Shown: one piece after another, positions 36,157 through 45,835 of the stretch
Numbering within the stretch: the stretch's first letter is position 1
Layout: the number at the start of each line of letters is the position of its first letter
NCBI GenBank assembly: GCA_964568735.1
Contig: CAZMRF010000007.1
Location: forward strand, 40,611 to 104,610
Origin: CAZMRF01 sp964568735
GTDB taxonomy: Bacteria > Acidobacteriota > Polarisedimenticolia > JACPZX01
Reading direction: 5' to 3'
Length of the DNA: 64,000 nucleotides
Notes under the pieces: generated by a model
The model's database searches: none
What the model was told of the DNA's origin: nothing
The model's input: the letters and a program-made list of their open reading frames with translations, nothing else
Translations under genes and position numbers: made by a program

Positions 36157-36747
36157 GTGATTGGATTGATCGTCCTGACGGTCCTCGCGGCCGTGATCAT
36201 TCTCTGGGTGGCCTCGATCTACAACAGCCTCGTCTCGCTGCGGAACCGCTTCAAGAACGCCTTCGCGCAGATCGACGTCCAGCTCAAGCGGCGCTACGAC
36301 CTCATCCCGAACCTCGTGGAAACGGCGAAGGGCTATCTCAAGCACGAGCGGGGGACTCTCGAGGCCGTCATCATGGCCAGAAACCAGGCCGTCGCGGCGA
36401 ACAACCGTGCCGCCGCCGCTCCCGATGACGCGGGCGCCGTGAAGGGGCTCATTGGAGCGGAGACCGCGCTGACGGGCGCCCTCGGGCGCTTCTTCGCCCT
36501 TGCGGAGTCGTACCCGGACCTGAAGGCGAACCAGACGATGGCCTCGCTGATGGAGGAGCTCACCTCCACCGAGAACAAGGTCGCCTTCGCGCGCCAGGCC
36601 TACAACGACTCGGTGATGGGCTACAACACGGCGCGCGAGCAGTTCCCCGCCGTGATGCTCGCCGCTCCGATGGGCTTCAATGAAGCCGCCCTCTTCGAGA
36701 TCGAAGCACCAGCCCAGAGGGAAGCCCCCAAGGTCCAGTTCACCTAG
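36157..36747 (+). CDS. LemA-family membrane-anchored protein
   Basis: GTG at 36157 follows GGGAGG at six bases and yields 196 residues. One N-terminal helix (IGLIVLTVLAAVIILWVASIY) is followed by the LemA coiled bundle: YNSLVSLRNRFKNAFAQIDV, LKRRYDLIPNLVETAKGY, then ENKVAFARQAYNDSVMGYN. LemA proteins have a short external N-terminus and a cytosolic helical domain; their function is not well defined. The M48 peptidase gene begins nine bases downstream, a common pairing, so the two may act together in membrane protein quality control. Upstream in-frame codons back to 35992 look non-coding. Confidence 0.9.
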   Translation: MIGLIVLTVLAAVIILWVASIYNSLVSLRNRFKNAFAQIDVQLKRRYDLIPNLVETAKGYLKHERGTLEAVIMARNQAVAANNRAAAAPDDAGAVKGLIGAETALTGALGRFFALAESYPDLKANQTMASLMEELTSTENKVAFARQAYNDSVMGYNTAREQFPAVMLAAPMGFNEAALFEIEAPAQREAPKVQFT

Positions 36748-36756
36748 GAATAGAGG

Positions 36757-38757
36757 GTGGACTTCTTCGCCCAGCAGGAGGCCGCGCGCCGGCAGTCGAA
36801 GCGGCTCGTCGTTCTCTTCATCCTCGCCGTGGCCGCGATCATCGTGGCGGTCTACCTCGTCGTCGGCCCCCTGTGGTTCATCTTCGCGGCCGGGAAGGGA
36901 CACGTCCGGGAATGGCACTACTGGGATCCCGAGCGCCTTCTCCTGGTAACCCTGGGCGTCTGCACCGTGATCTTCCTGGGATCGGCCTATCGCATCGCGA
37001 CGCTCAAGCAGGGCGGCGGGGCCACGGTAGCGCGCCTGATGGGGGGGCGCCCTGTGGATCCCGACACCCGGGATCCGCACGAGCGCCGGCTCCTCAACGT
37101 GGTCCAGGAGATGGCCATTGCCTCGGGGATCCCCGTCCCCGCCGTCTACCTGCTGGAGGGGGAGGATTCGATCAACGCCTTCGCGGCCGGCTTCGCGACG
37201 GACCAGGCCGTCATCGGAGTCACGCGCGGCTGCCTGAAGCTCCTCTCGCGCGATGAGCTGCAGGGAGTGATCGGCCACGAGTTCAGCCACGTCCTGAACG
37301 GAGACATGGGGCTGAACCTCCGGCTGATGGGAATCCTGTACGGCATCCTCATCATCGCCATCATCGGCCGGCTCCTCATGCGAGCGCGGAGCGGGCGCGG
37401 AAAGGGCGCCGGTCAGGTGCAGCTCATGGGCCTGGGACTCTACGTCGTGGGCTACACCGGCATCTTCTTCGGGACGCTGATCAAGGCGGCGGTCTCCCGG
37501 CAGCGCGAATTCCTCGGAGACGCCTCGGGTGTTCAGTTCACGCGCAATCCCGGCGGGCTCGCGGGTGCGCTCAAGAAGATCGGCGGGCTGGCCTCAGGCT
37601 CGCACCTCGTGACGGCGCACGCGGAGGAGGCGACCCACTTCTTCTTCGGCGATGCCATGCGCCGGGGCTTCTCGGGATGGCTTTCCACTCACCCGCCGCT
37701 GAGCGAGCGGGTAGCGCGGATCGATCCTTCCTTCGACGGCGTCTTCCCGGCAGTGGATGGGACGGCTCTGAGCGCGACGTCGCCGGAGGCCGGTGACGCC
37801 CCAGCCATTCCCTCCAGCGTGCCCGTCTGGCGTTCAGCGGCTGCGGCGCCCGCCGGCGTCGCGGCAGCGGCTGGTGCCCTCGGCATGGCGGGGCGAGCGG
37901 ACACGCCTCCCACGGGCCGCCCGGGGTTCAATCCCGGAGCCACGGTGGCGCGAGTGGGCACGCTGGACCGTGCCCATGTCGATCACGCCGTGGCGCTTCT
38001 CGAGGCGCTCGGAGCCCCGCTCCTCGAGCGCTCCCGGAGCCTTCCCGGAGCCTTGATGGTGGTCTACGCACTGCTGATCGGGAGCGAGGCTCAGTCGAGG
38101 AAGAAGCAGGTGGAGATCCTCCGGCGCGCGCTGCCCCCGGCCCACATGGCCGATTTCGCGAAGGTCCTCCCGGCGCTGGAGGGCGCACCGCGCGAGGCCC
38201 GCCTGCCGTTGATGGACCTCGCCGTTTCGACGCTGCGCCGTCTCTCCCCGGCGCAGTTCCAGAGCTTCCACGAGACCGTCCAGGAGCTCGTGCGCGCCGA
38301 CGATCGGATCGACCTCTTCGAGCTCGCGCTGAGCCGCGCGGTGGTACGGCACGTCGCGCCCGTCTTCGGCGGGAACCGCCCCCCGGAGGTGCGGTACCGG
38401 TCGATCCGCTCCATCTCCGGCGAGGTCTCGGGGCTCCTCACCGCGCTCGCGCGATGCGGGCAGCGGGAGCCCGAGGCCGCACGAAGCGCCTTCGAGTCGG
38501 CCAGGCTGCTCCTCGGGGACGAGGCCGGCCTGATCCGCATGCTCCCTCCCGGGGAGTGCGGCGTCGAGAGGATCGAGCGGGCTCTCGATGAGATGGCCCG
38601 GACCTCGCCGTCGATCAAGAAGACCCTGATCGCCTCCGCAACAGCATGCGTGATGTGGGATCGGACGGTCACGATGGAGGAGGCGGAGCTTCTCAGGGCC
38701 TTCGGCGACGCCCTCGACTGTCCCGTGCCGCCCTTCATCCCGGGAGTGGAGATCTGA
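36757..38757 (+). CDS. HtpX-like M48 membrane metallopeptidase with long C-terminal extension
   Basis: A 666-residue protein from GTG at 36757, nine bases after lemA. Two N-terminal helices precede the catalytic domain. HEFSH is at residues 174-178, and NAFAAGF and VTRGCLKLLSRDELQGVI lead up to it as in M48 peptidases. REFLGDASGVQFTRNPGGL supplies the third ligand region. After LSTHPPLSERVARIDP comes a C-terminal extension of some 330 residues with helical repeats not found in classic HtpX (about 290 aa). HtpX enzymes degrade damaged membrane proteins. Pairing with LemA supports the same role; the extension may bind partners or substrates. Confidence 0.88.
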   Translation: MDFFAQQEAARRQSKRLVVLFILAVAAIIVAVYLVVGPLWFIFAAGKGHVREWHYWDPERLLLVTLGVCTVIFLGSAYRIATLKQGGGATVARLMGGRPVDPDTRDPHERRLLNVVQEMAIASGIPVPAVYLLEGEDSINAFAAGFATDQAVIGVTRGCLKLLSRDELQGVIGHEFSHVLNGDMGLNLRLMGILYGILIIAIIGRLLMRARSGRGKGAGQVQLMGLGLYVVGYTGIFFGTLIKAAVSRQREFLGDASGVQFTRNPGGLAGALKKIGGLASGSHLVTAHAEEATHFFFGDAMRRGFSGWLSTHPPLSERVARIDPSFDGVFPAVDGTALSATSPEAGDAPAIPSSVPVWRSAAAAPAGVAAAAGALGMAGRADTPPTGRPGFNPGATVARVGTLDRAHVDHAVALLEALGAPLLERSRSLPGALMVVYALLIGSEAQSRKKQVEILRRALPPAHMADFAKVLPALEGAPREARLPLMDLAVSTLRRLSPAQFQSFHETVQELVRADDRIDLFELALSRAVVRHVAPVFGGNRPPEVRYRSIRSISGEVSGLLTALARCGQREPEAARSAFESARLLLGDEAGLIRMLPPGECGVERIERALDEMARTSPSIKKTLIASATACVMWDRTVTMEEAELLRAFGDALDCPVPPFIPGVEI

Positions 38758-38773
38758 ACCCGGCCTCCCCTCT

Positions 38774-41617
38774 TCAGTTGCAGGCTCCGGAGAGCGGCAC
38801 CCTGGGCTTGGGAGCATCCGCCGATCCGTAGGTGCTGGGATGCGGGTCGCGGTACTCCCCGACGTAGAACCAGGCCCGGCCCGGCCCGGGGATTTCCGTG
38901 TCCTCGTCCCCGGCCGTCGACAGGTCCTTCGACCGGGACTCGATGCAGACGACGCTCCCCATATCGGTGAAGTCCGGAGCATCCGCGAGGGCGCCGATCT
39001 CCCCCCTGGCGATGCTGTAGGAGTTCGCGCCCGGGATCGCGTCCCAGGATAGGACCGTCCCCGACGGGGTCTCCTGGATGGACAGCGTGACGGGGTCGAT
39101 GACGCCTCCCCTGTCGTGGGGGACCGTCACGAAGGCCGTCGCCGTCGTGGAGAGCCCCTCCTCCGTCGTCACGATGTAGACGATCGTGTAGACCCGCCCG
39201 GCTCCGCCGCCCGACCGTTCCGCACGCAGCTCGAAGTCGAAATCGGCCGTGCCGATGTCGGCGAGCTGGACATCGTCCTCGGTCGAGCCGTCCGCACCGC
39301 CGGGCGCGTCGTCGGGCTCGTTGCTCGTGATCGAATGCAGCTCGATGACCACGGGTCCCTGCGAGGCACCCGTGTCGACATCGACGTGGACCACCACCAT
39401 GTGATGGCTGGGAGGCCAGAGCACGACCGGGGTCGCCGTGGCGGTCGCCGTCGGAGGCGTGGGTAGGACGATCTTCCGGATCCTCCCGGCTTCCCTGGCA
39501 GCGACGAGCAGATCTCCGGCCGCATCGAAGGCCATGCCGTGCGGCCCGCCGAGCCCCGCGAGGGCCGCCGGGCCGCCGTCGCCGTGGAAGCCGAGGATCC
39601 CGTCTCCCGCCAGGGTCGAGATGTTCCCGGAGACCGCATCCACTCGGCGGATCCGCTCGTTGGCTGCGATGAAGAGGTTCCCCGCCGCGTCGAGCTCCAC
39701 CCGCTCTGGATAACGGATCTGAGCCAGCACCGCCGGACCGCCGTCCCCGGAGAAGCCCTGCTGCCCTGTGCCTGCGACCGTCGTCACGATGCCCGAGACC
39801 GCGTCCACGCGGCGGATCCTGTGATTGCCCAGATCCGCGATGTAGAGGTTCTCGGAGGCGTCCAGGGCGATGCCGGAGGGGTAGTTGAATTGCGTCTGCA
39901 TCGCCGGGAGGCCGTCCCCGTTGTAGCCCCCATTGGTTGCGCACCAGTACGGCCCCGTGATCCCGGCGACGCGCGTGATGATGCCGGTCGCGGCGGCCAC
40001 GCGCCGGATCTGGTGGTTCTGGGCGTCGGCGATGAAGAGGTTTCCGGCAGCGTCGAAGGCGATATCACGGGGGTGATTCAGAGCGGCAAACACGGCCAGT
40101 CCGCCCTCGCCCGTGCAGTCCGGCCCCAGACTGCCGGCGATGCGGTGCGACTCCCCCGTGGCGAAGTCGTAGCGGAAGACGGCGTCCTCTGTGAGCGGGC
40201 CGATGTCGGTGATCGTGCTCTTCTTCGCGTAGTAGAGAGTTCCCGCGTGATACGCAACGGCCGAGAGGGTCGGCGGGCTCAAGTTGGAGAATCCGGTGTC
40301 CCCGTAGGCGCCCCGGAAGAGCGTCGTGATCTCCCCCGTCGTCCCGTCCACCTTGCGCAGGGCCGTGTAGCCGGCCTCGGCGATGTAGAGGTCTCCCGAA
40401 GGGGCCGGCGCGACGTCCACCGGGTGCCGGACGAGCGCCTGCGTCGCAGGGCCTCCGTCGCCGTAGGGATTCATCAGAGGATTCCCCGCCACCGTCTCGA
40501 TGATGCCCGAGGCCTGATCGACCCGGCGGATCCGGCCGTCACCCTCCCCCGCGAGGTAGAGATTGCCGCCGGCGTCGAACGCGATCCAGGTCGCCCTGAT
40601 CTGCGCGTGCGTGGCGGGCCCTCCGTCCCCATCGAAGCCCGCAACTCCCGTTCCCGCGACGACCGACACCGCCCCCGTCGAGCCATCGACCCGCCGGACG
40701 ATGGAATAGGCCGTCGCGTAGAGGTTGCCCCCGCCATCGAAGGCCAGGCGTCCGTACAGGCCTGCGGTCGGCGCGTAGCTGTCGATGATCCCGCTCGCGA
40801 GATCCACGGTGCGGACTCGCAGATGCTCACCGTCGGCCAGAAGTAGCTCGTCGATGGAGGCTGCGGCGACGGACTCCACGCGAAGGAGCGAGACGTCCGT
40901 TGCGGGCATCCCGTCGTCGAGCGGTCCCCCAATGAACTCGGCGTTGCCGGCGATATGAACCGGCACTCCCGTCGCGGGATCGATGGAGTAAACCTGGCCG
41001 ATGGTCGGACCCAGCGCGTCGAACAGGTAGTGGCTGGCGACGAAGATCCTCCCGTCCGGCGAAACCGTCATGTCGTCCGGCCAGAAACCCCTGCTCCGGA
41101 AGTATTCAGTCACGTTCTCGGCGGTTCCGGTGGCGAGGTTCAATTTCCGCAACCGGAGATCCAGCCGGTTCCATTCATCGAAGTCCGGGTTGCAGCAGCC
41201 GTACGCCTCCCCGCCTCCGTAGACGAGCAGATCCCCCGCCGGCGTCAGAGCGATCTCGTCGGGCAGAAGGAAGCTCGCCCGCTCCATGGGTCCGCCGTCA
41301 CCCAGGGCGAGCTCGATCCCCGTCCCCGCCACGAGGCGCAGGATGCCGCCGGTGTCGACCTTGTAGATTCGGTGACGGAAGCGCTCGGGAAACCAGATGT
41401 TCCCGGCCGCGTCCACGACGAGATCCTCGGGAAAAATCGGCACGGAGAGAGCGGGAACGTCGTGCGGTCCTCCTCCGGCCACCGAGGTAATCGTCGGAAC
41501 ACTCTGGGGAACGCTCTGGGCAGCGTGGACCCCGGTAGTCCCGGCCACGAGCAGGAGCTGGATCGAGAGCAGCAGGAAGGGCGGGGCGACCGATCGGAGG
41601 TGGACCCAGCGCGGCAT
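38774..41617 (-). CDS. Large secreted NHL-repeat beta-propeller protein
   Basis: ATG at 41617 is preceded by GAGGAG at seven bases and gives 947 residues with a signal peptide (PFLLLSIQLLLVAGTTGVHA). About ten NHL-type repeats follow, such as IAFDAAGNLFIADAQNHQIRRV and VAGTGQQGFSGDGGPA. Each pairs a FDAAGNLYIA strand with a VAGxGxxGxxGDGGPA loop, enough for one or two six-bladed propellers. After about residue 680 there is a separate domain (ATPVVLWPPSHHMVVVHV) and an FN3-like C-terminal module ending SGACN. That module resembles the end of the protein encoded at 24758-28123. Extracellular; function unknown. Confidence 0.85.
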   Translation of the reverse strand: MPRWVHLRSVAPPFLLLSIQLLLVAGTTGVHAAQSVPQSVPTITSVAGGGPHDVPALSVPIFPEDLVVDAAGNIWFPERFRHRIYKVDTGGILRLVAGTGIELALGDGGPMERASFLLPDEIALTPAGDLLVYGGGEAYGCCNPDFDEWNRLDLRLRKLNLATGTAENVTEYFRSRGFWPDDMTVSPDGRIFVASHYLFDALGPTIGQVYSIDPATGVPVHIAGNAEFIGGPLDDGMPATDVSLLRVESVAAASIDELLLADGEHLRVRTVDLASGIIDSYAPTAGLYGRLAFDGGGNLYATAYSIVRRVDGSTGAVSVVAGTGVAGFDGDGGPATHAQIRATWIAFDAGGNLYLAGEGDGRIRRVDQASGIIETVAGNPLMNPYGDGGPATQALVRHPVDVAPAPSGDLYIAEAGYTALRKVDGTTGEITTLFRGAYGDTGFSNLSPPTLSAVAYHAGTLYYAKKSTITDIGPLTEDAVFRYDFATGESHRIAGSLGPDCTGEGGLAVFAALNHPRDIAFDAAGNLFIADAQNHQIRRVAAATGIITRVAGITGPYWCATNGGYNGDGLPAMQTQFNYPSGIALDASENLYIADLGNHRIRRVDAVSGIVTTVAGTGQQGFSGDGGPAVLAQIRYPERVELDAAGNLFIAANERIRRVDAVSGNISTLAGDGILGFHGDGGPAALAGLGGPHGMAFDAAGDLLVAAREAGRIRKIVLPTPPTATATATPVVLWPPSHHMVVVHVDVDTGASQGPVVIELHSITSNEPDDAPGGADGSTEDDVQLADIGTADFDFELRAERSGGGAGRVYTIVYIVTTEEGLSTTATAFVTVPHDRGGVIDPVTLSIQETPSGTVLSWDAIPGANSYSIARGEIGALADAPDFTDMGSVVCIESRSKDLSTAGDEDTEIPGPGRAWFYVGEYRDPHPSTYGSADAPKPRVPLSGACN

Positions 41618-41793
41618 GTTCGGCTCCTCGCACTCTCGCGGAACGAGAGCAGGCGCGGCCTGTGGGCGTCCCGGGCACGCGGCCCCCACTCGGCACGAGA
41701 GGGCGATTGAGCGGGCGGCGATTGCGCTCGGTATATACGCCGCAACCAGTTTCGCGGCAATGGTTTCCTCACCCGGACTTCGCGAGCGGGAGG

Positions 41794-43146
41794 CTACCCC
41801 TCCGATGATCCCTCGAGCGCGGCCGCGATCCCGCGCTTCTCGTCCACCCCCATGAGCAGCGCTCCCCCGACCAGGAAGAAGATGAGGATCGAGGCCACCC
41901 CCACGCGCTGGGAATCGAAGGCGGAGGCCATCTGTCCCAGGAGGATCGGACCGAAGAAGGAGGTGAGCTTTCCCGAGAATGCGAAGAACCCGAAGAACTC
42001 GGCCTGCCGGCGGGCCGGGACGAACCTGCCCATGAGCGACCGGCTCGCCGACTGGTTCGGTCCGACGAAGAGGCCCAGGAGGATGCCGCCGGCCCAGAGC
42101 CATCCCTTCGCCGGCGCCATGACCGACATCGATGTCGCGACGGTGAGAGCCGCCAGCGTCATCATGATCGTCTTCTTGCCGCCGAGCCGGTCATCCACGA
42201 TTCCGAATACGAAGGCCCCCAGCCCCGAGGCCACGTTCAACACGATGCCGAAGAGGATCACCTCCGAAAGGCTCATCCCGAAGGTGCCCGCGGCGTAGAT
42301 CCCGCCGAAGGCGAAGATGGTGACCATGCCATCGTTGTAAACGAGCCTGGCGAGGAGGAACCTGGCCGCCTCCCTGTAGTGCCTGACGGCCCGGAGAGTG
42401 CCGGCCAGATCCCCGATGACCTCTCGCAGCCCGCGGCCGGCCGCGCCGGTCCGTTTCTCGGGGACCCAGAGCAGGATCGGAAGGCTGAACACGAGGAACC
42501 AGGCGGCGACGAGCAGGTTCGTCGCGCGGATGTTGAAGCCCTCCGCCTTCGTCAGGCCGAACCAGGGCACCTCGGGCTGGACGAAGCCCAAGAGGGCGAT
42601 GACCATGCACACCAGACCCCCGACGTAGCCGAGCCCCCAGCCGTAGCCCGACACTCGTCCGATCCGCTCCTGCGAAGCGATCATGGGCAGGAAGGCGTTG
42701 TAGAAGACTTCGGCGAGCTCGAAGGCGACGTTCGCGATCACGAAGAGAGTCAGTGCGAGGAGCGGCGCGCCCGCCGAGCCTGGGCGGACGAAGGCGAGAA
42801 GCCCGGTCGCAAGGACGCACACCAGCGTCATGCCCGCGAGCCATCGCTTCCTCGTCCCGCCGCGGTCCGCCATGGCTCCCAGGAAGGGCGAGGTCATGGC
42901 GATCAGGAGCGCCGACAGGCCGATCGCGCGGGACCACCAGGCCGTCCCCGTCACCTCGTCTGGAGCCATGGCCTGCGTGAAGTAAGTGGAGTAGATGAAG
43001 GTGACGACGAGCGTGGTGAAGGCGGAGTTGGCCCAGTCGTAGAGGGCCCAGGACCAGATCACCCCGGGGAGGTCCTTGCGAGTCCCGTTCGCAGGTCTGG
43101 GTGTCGGGGAGGCAGTCTGCGGCGGAGAATCCAGAGGGGGCTCCAT
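41794..43146 (-). CDS. MFS transporter, UMF1 family
   Basis: A 450-residue, 12-helix protein from ATG at 43146. WSWALYDWANSAFTTLVVTFIY near residue 30 is the hallmark of the UMF1 (Atg22-like) branch. SPFLGAMADRGGTRKRWL is the MFS loop 2-3 motif, and GLFVGPNQSASRSLMGRFVPARRQAEFFGF lies in the second half. Atg22-like proteins export amino acids from vacuoles in fungi; bacterial substrates are unknown. The first 20 residues are Pro-rich and cytosolic. It converges with no gene and has a divergent neighbour at 43303. Confidence 0.88.
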   Translation of the reverse strand: MEPPLDSPPQTASPTPRPANGTRKDLPGVIWSWALYDWANSAFTTLVVTFIYSTYFTQAMAPDEVTGTAWWSRAIGLSALLIAMTSPFLGAMADRGGTRKRWLAGMTLVCVLATGLLAFVRPGSAGAPLLALTLFVIANVAFELAEVFYNAFLPMIASQERIGRVSGYGWGLGYVGGLVCMVIALLGFVQPEVPWFGLTKAEGFNIRATNLLVAAWFLVFSLPILLWVPEKRTGAAGRGLREVIGDLAGTLRAVRHYREAARFLLARLVYNDGMVTIFAFGGIYAAGTFGMSLSEVILFGIVLNVASGLGAFVFGIVDDRLGGKKTIMMTLAALTVATSMSVMAPAKGWLWAGGILLGLFVGPNQSASRSLMGRFVPARRQAEFFGFFAFSGKLTSFFGPILLGQMASAFDSQRVGVASILIFFLVGGALLMGVDEKRGIAAALEGSSEG

Positions 43147-43302
43147 TCAGGGGCGTCAGGATACCGGCCCCCGCCTGGGGTGTCACCGTGGGGAGATTCT
43201 CTCCTCGGCCGAACACTTCCGGCCGCTCGTCCGTCATTGTGGGAGCGCCCCCTGCCGGAGCCGGGGGATGGGCCGATGTCGAAGGCTTCGAGGAGGCACT
43301 CC

Positions 43303-44550
43303 ATGGGAGTTCGAAGGTTCCCGATCGCCACCACAATCCTCGCTCTCGCGCTCCTCTCCGGGTCCTCCCCGGTACTGGCGGCCGGGCTCGACCCGCTCGA
43401 AGGCACCTGGAGCGCCCGGGTGGGCTGGGGGAGCGAGACGCTTCGGTTGCGTGTCAGCTGGCTCTCGGAATCGGGCATGAGTACCTTTCGTGAGGAGCTC
43501 ATCCTGCCGATCGAGGAGGTCAAGGGCGTCGAACCCGGCGACTTCTCCCGCTCCTGGGCGCCCCTGGAGTGGAAGTGGGTCCGGAGCGCGGGCACCTTCG
43601 TTTTCTCCGGGGAGGGCGCCTGGTTCTTCCGCCCGGGCGGCACCTTCCGGTTCGAGCCCACGCCGGAGTTCGCGGCGCGGCTCGCGTCGCTCGGTTCCGT
43701 CGAGGTCGACGCCCGGGCTCTCTTCTGGTTCGGGCTGAAGGACGTCCACCTGGACCTCGTCGACGCGCTCTCCGAGCTCGGCTACCGGGAGCTCGACATC
43801 GACGACATCGTTCGACTGAGCCGCATGGGCATCGATGGGGACTGGATCCGTGCGATGAAAGGCCTCACCCACCTTCCCTCGGCCGAGGCGCTCCAGCAGC
43901 TCTATGCACGCGGCATCGGACCGGAGATCCTCCGCTCCTTCGAGAGCGCGGGGCTTCAAGAGGTATCCGCGGAGTCCCTGCTCAGGCTGAGCGCGCAGGG
44001 AATCACGGCCGAGTGGGTCGCGGGGATGAGGGATGCCGGGTACGGCCTCGACGAGATCGATGAGCTCCTGCGCCTCCACAGCCATGGTGTATCCCCTGAG
44101 GAGGTGGCCGGTTACCGCGCCACGGAAGGCTTCGCGACGGATACCGATGCCATCGTCAGGCTTCACACCCAGGGCATCGAGCCGGGCTACCTCCGGGCTC
44201 TCCTCGCCACCAGGCTCTCCGATCCAGGGATCGACAGCGTCATCCGCCTCCACCAGCAGGGGATTCACCCCGAGTACGTTCGCGAGGTCGCGGAGCTGGG
44301 ATACGACGACCCCGAGGAGATCGTGCGCCTGCACACGCAGGGCGTCGCGGCGGCGACGATTCGCGAGCTGCGCGATCTGGGCTACGACGAGCTGGACGTC
44401 GATGAGCTCGTCAGACTGAGCAACCATGGAGTCGATCCGGCCTTCGTGCGCCGGTTGGCGAAGGCCGGCTTCGTCGAGCTCACGGTCGAGCAGCTCGTCC
44501 GGGCGCGCACGCAGGGAGAGTCCATTCTCGGGTCTCCCCGGAGCGAGTAG
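43303..44550 (+). CDS. Exported protein with tandem 'LVRL..HGV' helical repeats
   Basis: ATG at 43303 has AGGAGG six bases upstream; ATG at 43276 has no such site. The 415-residue product has a signal peptide (TTILALALLSGSSPVLA) and a beta-rich domain of about 110 residues (LEGTWSARVGWGSETLRLRV). About eight helical repeats of roughly 30 residues follow, built on D-x-L-x-RL-x3-GI-x2-E-x-VR-x-L-x2-LGY (for example LDVDELVRLSNHGVDPAFVRRL). Such repeats also occur behind BlaR1-like peptidase and anti-sigma contexts in GC-rich soil bacteria. Likely a periplasmic protein-interaction scaffold; no function assigned. Confidence 0.7.
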   Translation: MGVRRFPIATTILALALLSGSSPVLAAGLDPLEGTWSARVGWGSETLRLRVSWLSESGMSTFREELILPIEEVKGVEPGDFSRSWAPLEWKWVRSAGTFVFSGEGAWFFRPGGTFRFEPTPEFAARLASLGSVEVDARALFWFGLKDVHLDLVDALSELGYRELDIDDIVRLSRMGIDGDWIRAMKGLTHLPSAEALQQLYARGIGPEILRSFESAGLQEVSAESLLRLSAQGITAEWVAGMRDAGYGLDEIDELLRLHSHGVSPEEVAGYRATEGFATDTDAIVRLHTQGIEPGYLRALLATRLSDPGIDSVIRLHQQGIHPEYVREVAELGYDDPEEIVRLHTQGVAAATIRELRDLGYDELDVDELVRLSNHGVDPAFVRRLAKAGFVELTVEQLVRARTQGESILGSPRSE

Positions 44551-44734
44551 AGCCCGCGCCGCCTCGTGAGGCCCCACCGCGCCGGGAAGGTGTCCGGAAG
44601 GAGCCCGCCGCTCATTGCTCCGGTGGTCAGGACTCTCGGGGCACAGCCTCGCTCCCTTGGGTTCCAGGTCTGTTTCCGCCTTCTTGTCCTTTCACAAGGG
44701 TTTATGGCTGGAATCAGCTTTCTCATTCCAAGTT

Positions 44735-44753
44735 TGTTCTAATGTTCTATAAT
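44735..44753 (+). promoter_or_regulatory. Promoter -10 box and direct repeat in front of the GntR gene
   Basis: A perfect TATAAT lies at 44748-44753, only eight bases before the ATG at 44762. No clear -35 box is visible at 16-18 bp. The heptamer TGTTCTA occurs at 44735-44741 and 44743-44749, overlapping the -10 box. The repeat could bind the GntR protein itself, and the short distance implies a leaderless or nearly leaderless transcript. The stretch is conspicuously AT-rich for this genome. Confidence 0.5.
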
Positions 44754-44761
44754 TATATGTC

Positions 44762-45718
44762 ATGCAACGCCTACCTCGCAAGGCACAGGTCGATTCCCGC
44801 AGTCCTGTGCCGCTTTATCACCAGATTGCCGAATCGATCCGGGAGAGAATCCGCACCGGCGAGCTCAGCCCCGGCCTCTCCCTGGACCCTCTTCGTGAAG
44901 CGGCCCGGAGGTGGGGGGTCAACCTCCACACGGTCCGCCAGGCCTACAAGGCGCTGGCCCGTGAGGGGCTCGTCTCGACGGCGCGCGGCCGTCATGGAAC
45001 GCGCGTGCTCCGGCCGCATCCCCCCGACGGGGATGCCGACCCGCGCGATGTTGATCGATTCCTGGAGCGGGTTCGACGGGAGGCCTTCGAGCGCCTCGGG
45101 CTGGGGACCCGGGATCTCGTCGAGGCCGTCGTCGTCCGCTACGGCGAGAGCGCCGCGGAGCGCCCCGTCGTCTGGGTGGTCGAGTGCAGCGAGTGGCAAT
45201 GCCGCTGCCACGCCAGGGAAATCGAGGATCGGTGGAACGTCGAGGCACGCACCTGGCCCCTGACGACGAAGGGAGGCCCTCCCGGGGATCCCGTCGTCGC
45301 GACCCTCTTTCACTACAACGACATCCGCTCGCTCTGGCACGACCGCCTCGACGCCATCACCTTCGTCGCGTTGCACCCGGACCCCGCCCTGAGGCCGGTC
45401 CTCATGGCGCGAGGCCCGACCGCCTTCGTCTGCGAGCGTGACGCCCACCAGGCGGCTGCCGTCATCGGTGACCTGCGCCGGCTCTTCGGCGAGGGGCCTC
45501 CGGAGTTCAAGCCTCTCGTTATTGAGCACTCGGGAGGGGGCTTCCCTCTCGAGGGGCCGGGTCCCCCGGTCCTCTTCCCACCGCTCACATGGGCGACGCT
45601 CGATGCCTCAGGCCGTGCCCACCCGCGCGCCGTCGAGCTCCGCTACCTCATCGAGGCGCGCGACCTCGAGCGGCTCGGGGTCAAGCACGGCTGGGCGCCC
45701 GCAGCACCCGCACCGTGA
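44762..45718 (+). CDS. GntR-family transcriptional regulator
   Basis: A 318-residue protein from ATG at 44762. The first 80 residues form a GntR winged helix: PLYHQIAESIRERIRTGELSPG, then WGVNLHTVRQAYKALAREGL with the recognition helix. No PLP-binding lysine motif of the MocR group is seen. The C-terminal 230 residues (VWVVECSEWQCRCHAREIE, DAITFVALHPDPAL) look like a two-lobed effector domain, but the subfamily is not recognised. It probably controls itself and the adjacent exported repeat protein or the downstream membrane gene; the promoter overlaps a direct repeat that may be its operator. Confidence 0.85.
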   Translation: MQRLPRKAQVDSRSPVPLYHQIAESIRERIRTGELSPGLSLDPLREAARRWGVNLHTVRQAYKALAREGLVSTARGRHGTRVLRPHPPDGDADPRDVDRFLERVRREAFERLGLGTRDLVEAVVVRYGESAAERPVVWVVECSEWQCRCHAREIEDRWNVEARTWPLTTKGGPPGDPVVATLFHYNDIRSLWHDRLDAITFVALHPDPALRPVLMARGPTAFVCERDAHQAAAVIGDLRRLFGEGPPEFKPLVIEHSGGGFPLEGPGPPVLFPPLTWATLDASGRAHPRAVELRYLIEARDLERLGVKHGWAPAAPAP

Positions 45719-45835
45719 CTCGTTGCCTGGGTCTCGCCTCACCGGCCGCACCTCCGCCCCCGCCGGCGCGGGCCGGAGCGCACGGGCTCATTGCGGCGAA
45801 GTGCGGAGAAATGCGAATCGTGGGATGATCCGCCC

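Noticed and set aside
45735..45790. GC-rich palindromic stretch considered as another attC or copy of the inverted-repeat element
   Set aside because: No R''/R' boxes and no long perfect stem; only GCGGGCCGGAG resembles the element 2 stem.
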